Below, in pieces: positions 62,622 to 64,000 of a stretch of 64,000 bases of DNA. Made by a program: the position numbers and the translations under genes. Below the pieces are notes generated by a model that was not told where the DNA came from, made no database searches, and was given only the letters and a program-made list of their open reading frames with translations. Each line of letters opens with the position of its first letter. Position 1 is the stretch's first letter. This DNA comes from Symbiodinium sp. CCMP2592 (Eukaryota; Sar; Dinophyceae; Suessiales; Symbiodiniaceae): NCBI GenBank assembly GCA_905221615.1, contig CAJNDT010006136.1, forward strand, positions 297,501 through 361,500. The letters run 5' to 3'.

Positions 62622-62730
62622 CCTATAGTCTCCATTGTAGTTCCTTTTCTGGTTATCCAATTTTATGGTTAGGACCCTATAACAGAGATTTTGGATAACC
62701 AAAAAAAGGAGCTACAATGGAGACTATAGG
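62622..62730. mobile_element. Hairpin element, family A
   Basis: CCTATAGTCTCCATTGTAG left and complement right, TA on both outer sides; 30 bases upstream of the exon candidate at 62761. Confidence 0.94.
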
Positions 62731-62760
62731 TAAGCCCCAATCAAAAAGTTGCTGCGGCAG

Positions 62761-62802
62761 GTCCCCTTCGTGGTGTTCTTCAACCCGGCAGCTGCCGAGG
62801 AG
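62761..62802 (+). CDS. Candidate exon, unassigned
   Basis: After acceptor TGCGGCAG|G the frame reads VPFVVFFNPAAAEE, with a GC donor at 62803. The pattern is the same as for the PPR and channel exons, but the family is unknown. A basic and polar continuation is open past the donor. Confidence 0.4.
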
Positions 62803-62845
62803 GCCCCGAAAAAACGTTTGAATCCGAAGTTTGTGTTACAAAAGC

Positions 62846-62972
62846 AGGTCGGGGACTTAGTAAGTAGTTCGTAAATCGACTTATAAGTACCCTAAAAGAG
62901 ACCCTAATTGGGGTTATGGTACTTATAAATCCTTAAAATAACCAGTTACTAAGTCCGCCGACCCTCCCAGTA
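62846..62972. mobile_element. Hairpin element, family E
   Basis: GGTCGGGGACTTAGTAAG left and CTTAGTAAC-complementary right arm ending CCGCCGACCCTCCCAG; centre in opposite orientation to 40460. Confidence 0.88.
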
Positions 62973-62977
62973 GGGTT

Positions 62978-63058
62978 TACCCATAGGCTCCATAGTAATT
63001 CCTTTTCGGGATTGCAAATATGAAGCCCAAAAAGGGACTACTATGGAGCCTATGGGTA
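62978..63058. mobile_element. Hairpin element, family B variant
   Basis: TACCCATAGGCTCCATAGTA left, TACTATGGAGCCTATGGGTA right, five bases from the preceding family E element. Confidence 0.93.
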
Positions 63059-63297
63059 GGGCGGTAGGGCTAGGGTTCATGCAGGGTTTAGGTTTTGGGG
63101 TTCGCGGAATTTGCTTCATGGCGTGCTGCTGTTTAGTCTCGGACAGCAGCTTGTCAATGTAGGGGCTGACAAATCGTCGCAGCCCCTCTCCCAGGCAGCC
63201 CGAAACTCAGACAAAAGCCGAAACTCTTATCCCGGATGTTTTGCAGGCAACGCCGGTCTTCGTGGCAAATAACCTGCGAGCCACACTGCAGGCTCGA

Positions 63298-63406
63298 TAT
63301 GGGAGCTTCCAAAAATTGGGGGATCCCAATATAGCACCCTTAATGGTAGGATCCTCATTATAAGGACCCCAAAATAAGGTACCCCTTATTTTCGCAAACT
63401 CTCATA
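63298..63406. mobile_element. Hairpin element, family D
   Basis: TATGGGAGCTTCCAAAAATT left, TTTTCGCAAACTCTCATA right. Confidence 0.88.
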
Positions 63407-63480
63407 TGTCTTATGCCCAAACAGCCTTGGAGTTTACCGTGACGGTCAGCGCTCATCCCCGTGAGCCGCCCGTGGTCTAT

Positions 63481-63613
63481 ATAGGGGCCTTAATAATTAG
63501 AAGCGGGTTTTGGGGCCCATGATACTATAGTTATAATAAGGAACCCCCAAAACGGCCCATGATACTATAGTTAGAATATGGAACCCCCAAAACAGTAGTG
63601 GTAATTCTTAATA
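63481..63613. mobile_element. Hairpin element, family G with internal duplication
   Basis: ATAGGGGCCTTAATAATTAG left. The inner segment GGCCCATGATACTATAGTTA plus GGAACCCCCAAAAC occurs twice in a row. Confidence 0.8.
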
Positions 63614-63734
63614 GATCCCTAGATCATGGGATTCTTCGGATTCGCAGCTTCCTGTTCTTTCGGGCCTGGGACCCAACACACGCTAAGCCGCCATACCGGA
63701 AGTCCCTAACCCCTCCCCCTCCCGCCCCCCATCG

Positions 63735-63782
63735 GTTTAGGGTTTAGGGTTTAGGGTTTTGGGTTTAGGGTTTAGGGTTTAG
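63735..63782 (+). repeat. Interstitial TTTAGGG array
   Basis: Seven units, one changed to TTTTGGG. Confidence 0.92.
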
Positions 63783-64000
63783 CATACCCCTAAAGCCCTA
63801 CAGCGAAAGCTCCGAACCCTATTTTAAACCCTAAACCCTTAAACGCCTACAGCCAAAGCCCATGTCTTATCAGGGCAGGTTTCAGGGGAACATGTTTGAC
63901 CCTGCCCACAGCTGGCCGACGGTGTTAGTGAGGATTGTAGGGTTTTTGTAGGTTTCATCCAGCTCTGGGCATGTCGAAAGTCGTATTTCTGTTCTGCTTC

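Noticed and set aside
1-64000. tRNA, rRNA, riboswitch, bacterial promoter or terminator
   Set aside because: No cloverleaf or rRNA core sequence was recognised; the many hairpins are dispersed elements and not terminators.

Overview
The window looks like nuclear DNA of a dinoflagellate, most plausibly a symbiodiniacean or close relative. The evidence is the combination of very small exons separated by kilobase introns, splice acceptors that are always AG followed by an exonic G, splice donors that are mostly GC or GA rather than GT, plant-type TTTAGGG repeats scattered throughout, and protein families typical of that group (a single-pore voltage-gated channel with EF-hands, a long 35-residue PPR array, a CCCH zinc finger). 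No bacterial, organellar or viral gene was recognised. Long ORFs are misleading here: most are open frames through repeats, and the real genes are visible only as 40-100 base exons.

Layout on the + strand. (1) 2.77-21.15 kb: a voltage-gated ion channel read from at least ten exons, giving S5, a split pore with the filter T-L-D-S, S6, a charged linker, two EF-hands and a C-terminal coiled coil; S1-S4 must lie upstream of the window or are unrecognised. (2) 17.7-19.3 kb: a GC-richer unique stretch inside a channel intron with coding-like frames that I cannot assign. (3) 27.22 kb: one exon with the second half of a CCCH zinc finger, from another gene. (4) 33.2-57.4 kb: a PPR gene in about 20 exons. 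Fifteen of its junctions restore the reading frame and the exact 35-residue repeat register at once, which strongly supports the model. (5) 60.6 and 62.8 kb: two further weak exon candidates. All recognised host exons lie on the + strand, which fits the one-way gene arrangement known in dinoflagellates.

On the - strand, the 5.2 kb PPR intron at 46.6-51.8 kb holds a retrotransposon-like fragment: an intact ORF1-like protein (zinc finger, coiled coil, basic tail) followed by a decayed second ORF with at least two frame breaks and no recognisable endonuclease or reverse transcriptase.

Much of the rest is repeat. At least 15 families of 80-190 base inverted-repeat (hairpin) elements are present in two to twelve copies each. 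Many begin and end with TA, as expected of MITEs that duplicate a TA target. Several end exactly at, or within about 13 bases of, a splice site of the channel or PPR gene. Other repeats are interstitial TTTAGGG arrays (some highly degenerate), a compound 88/139-base satellite at 13.65-14.8 kb with three copies of a separate palindrome-containing flank, short tandem arrays, and many microsatellites.
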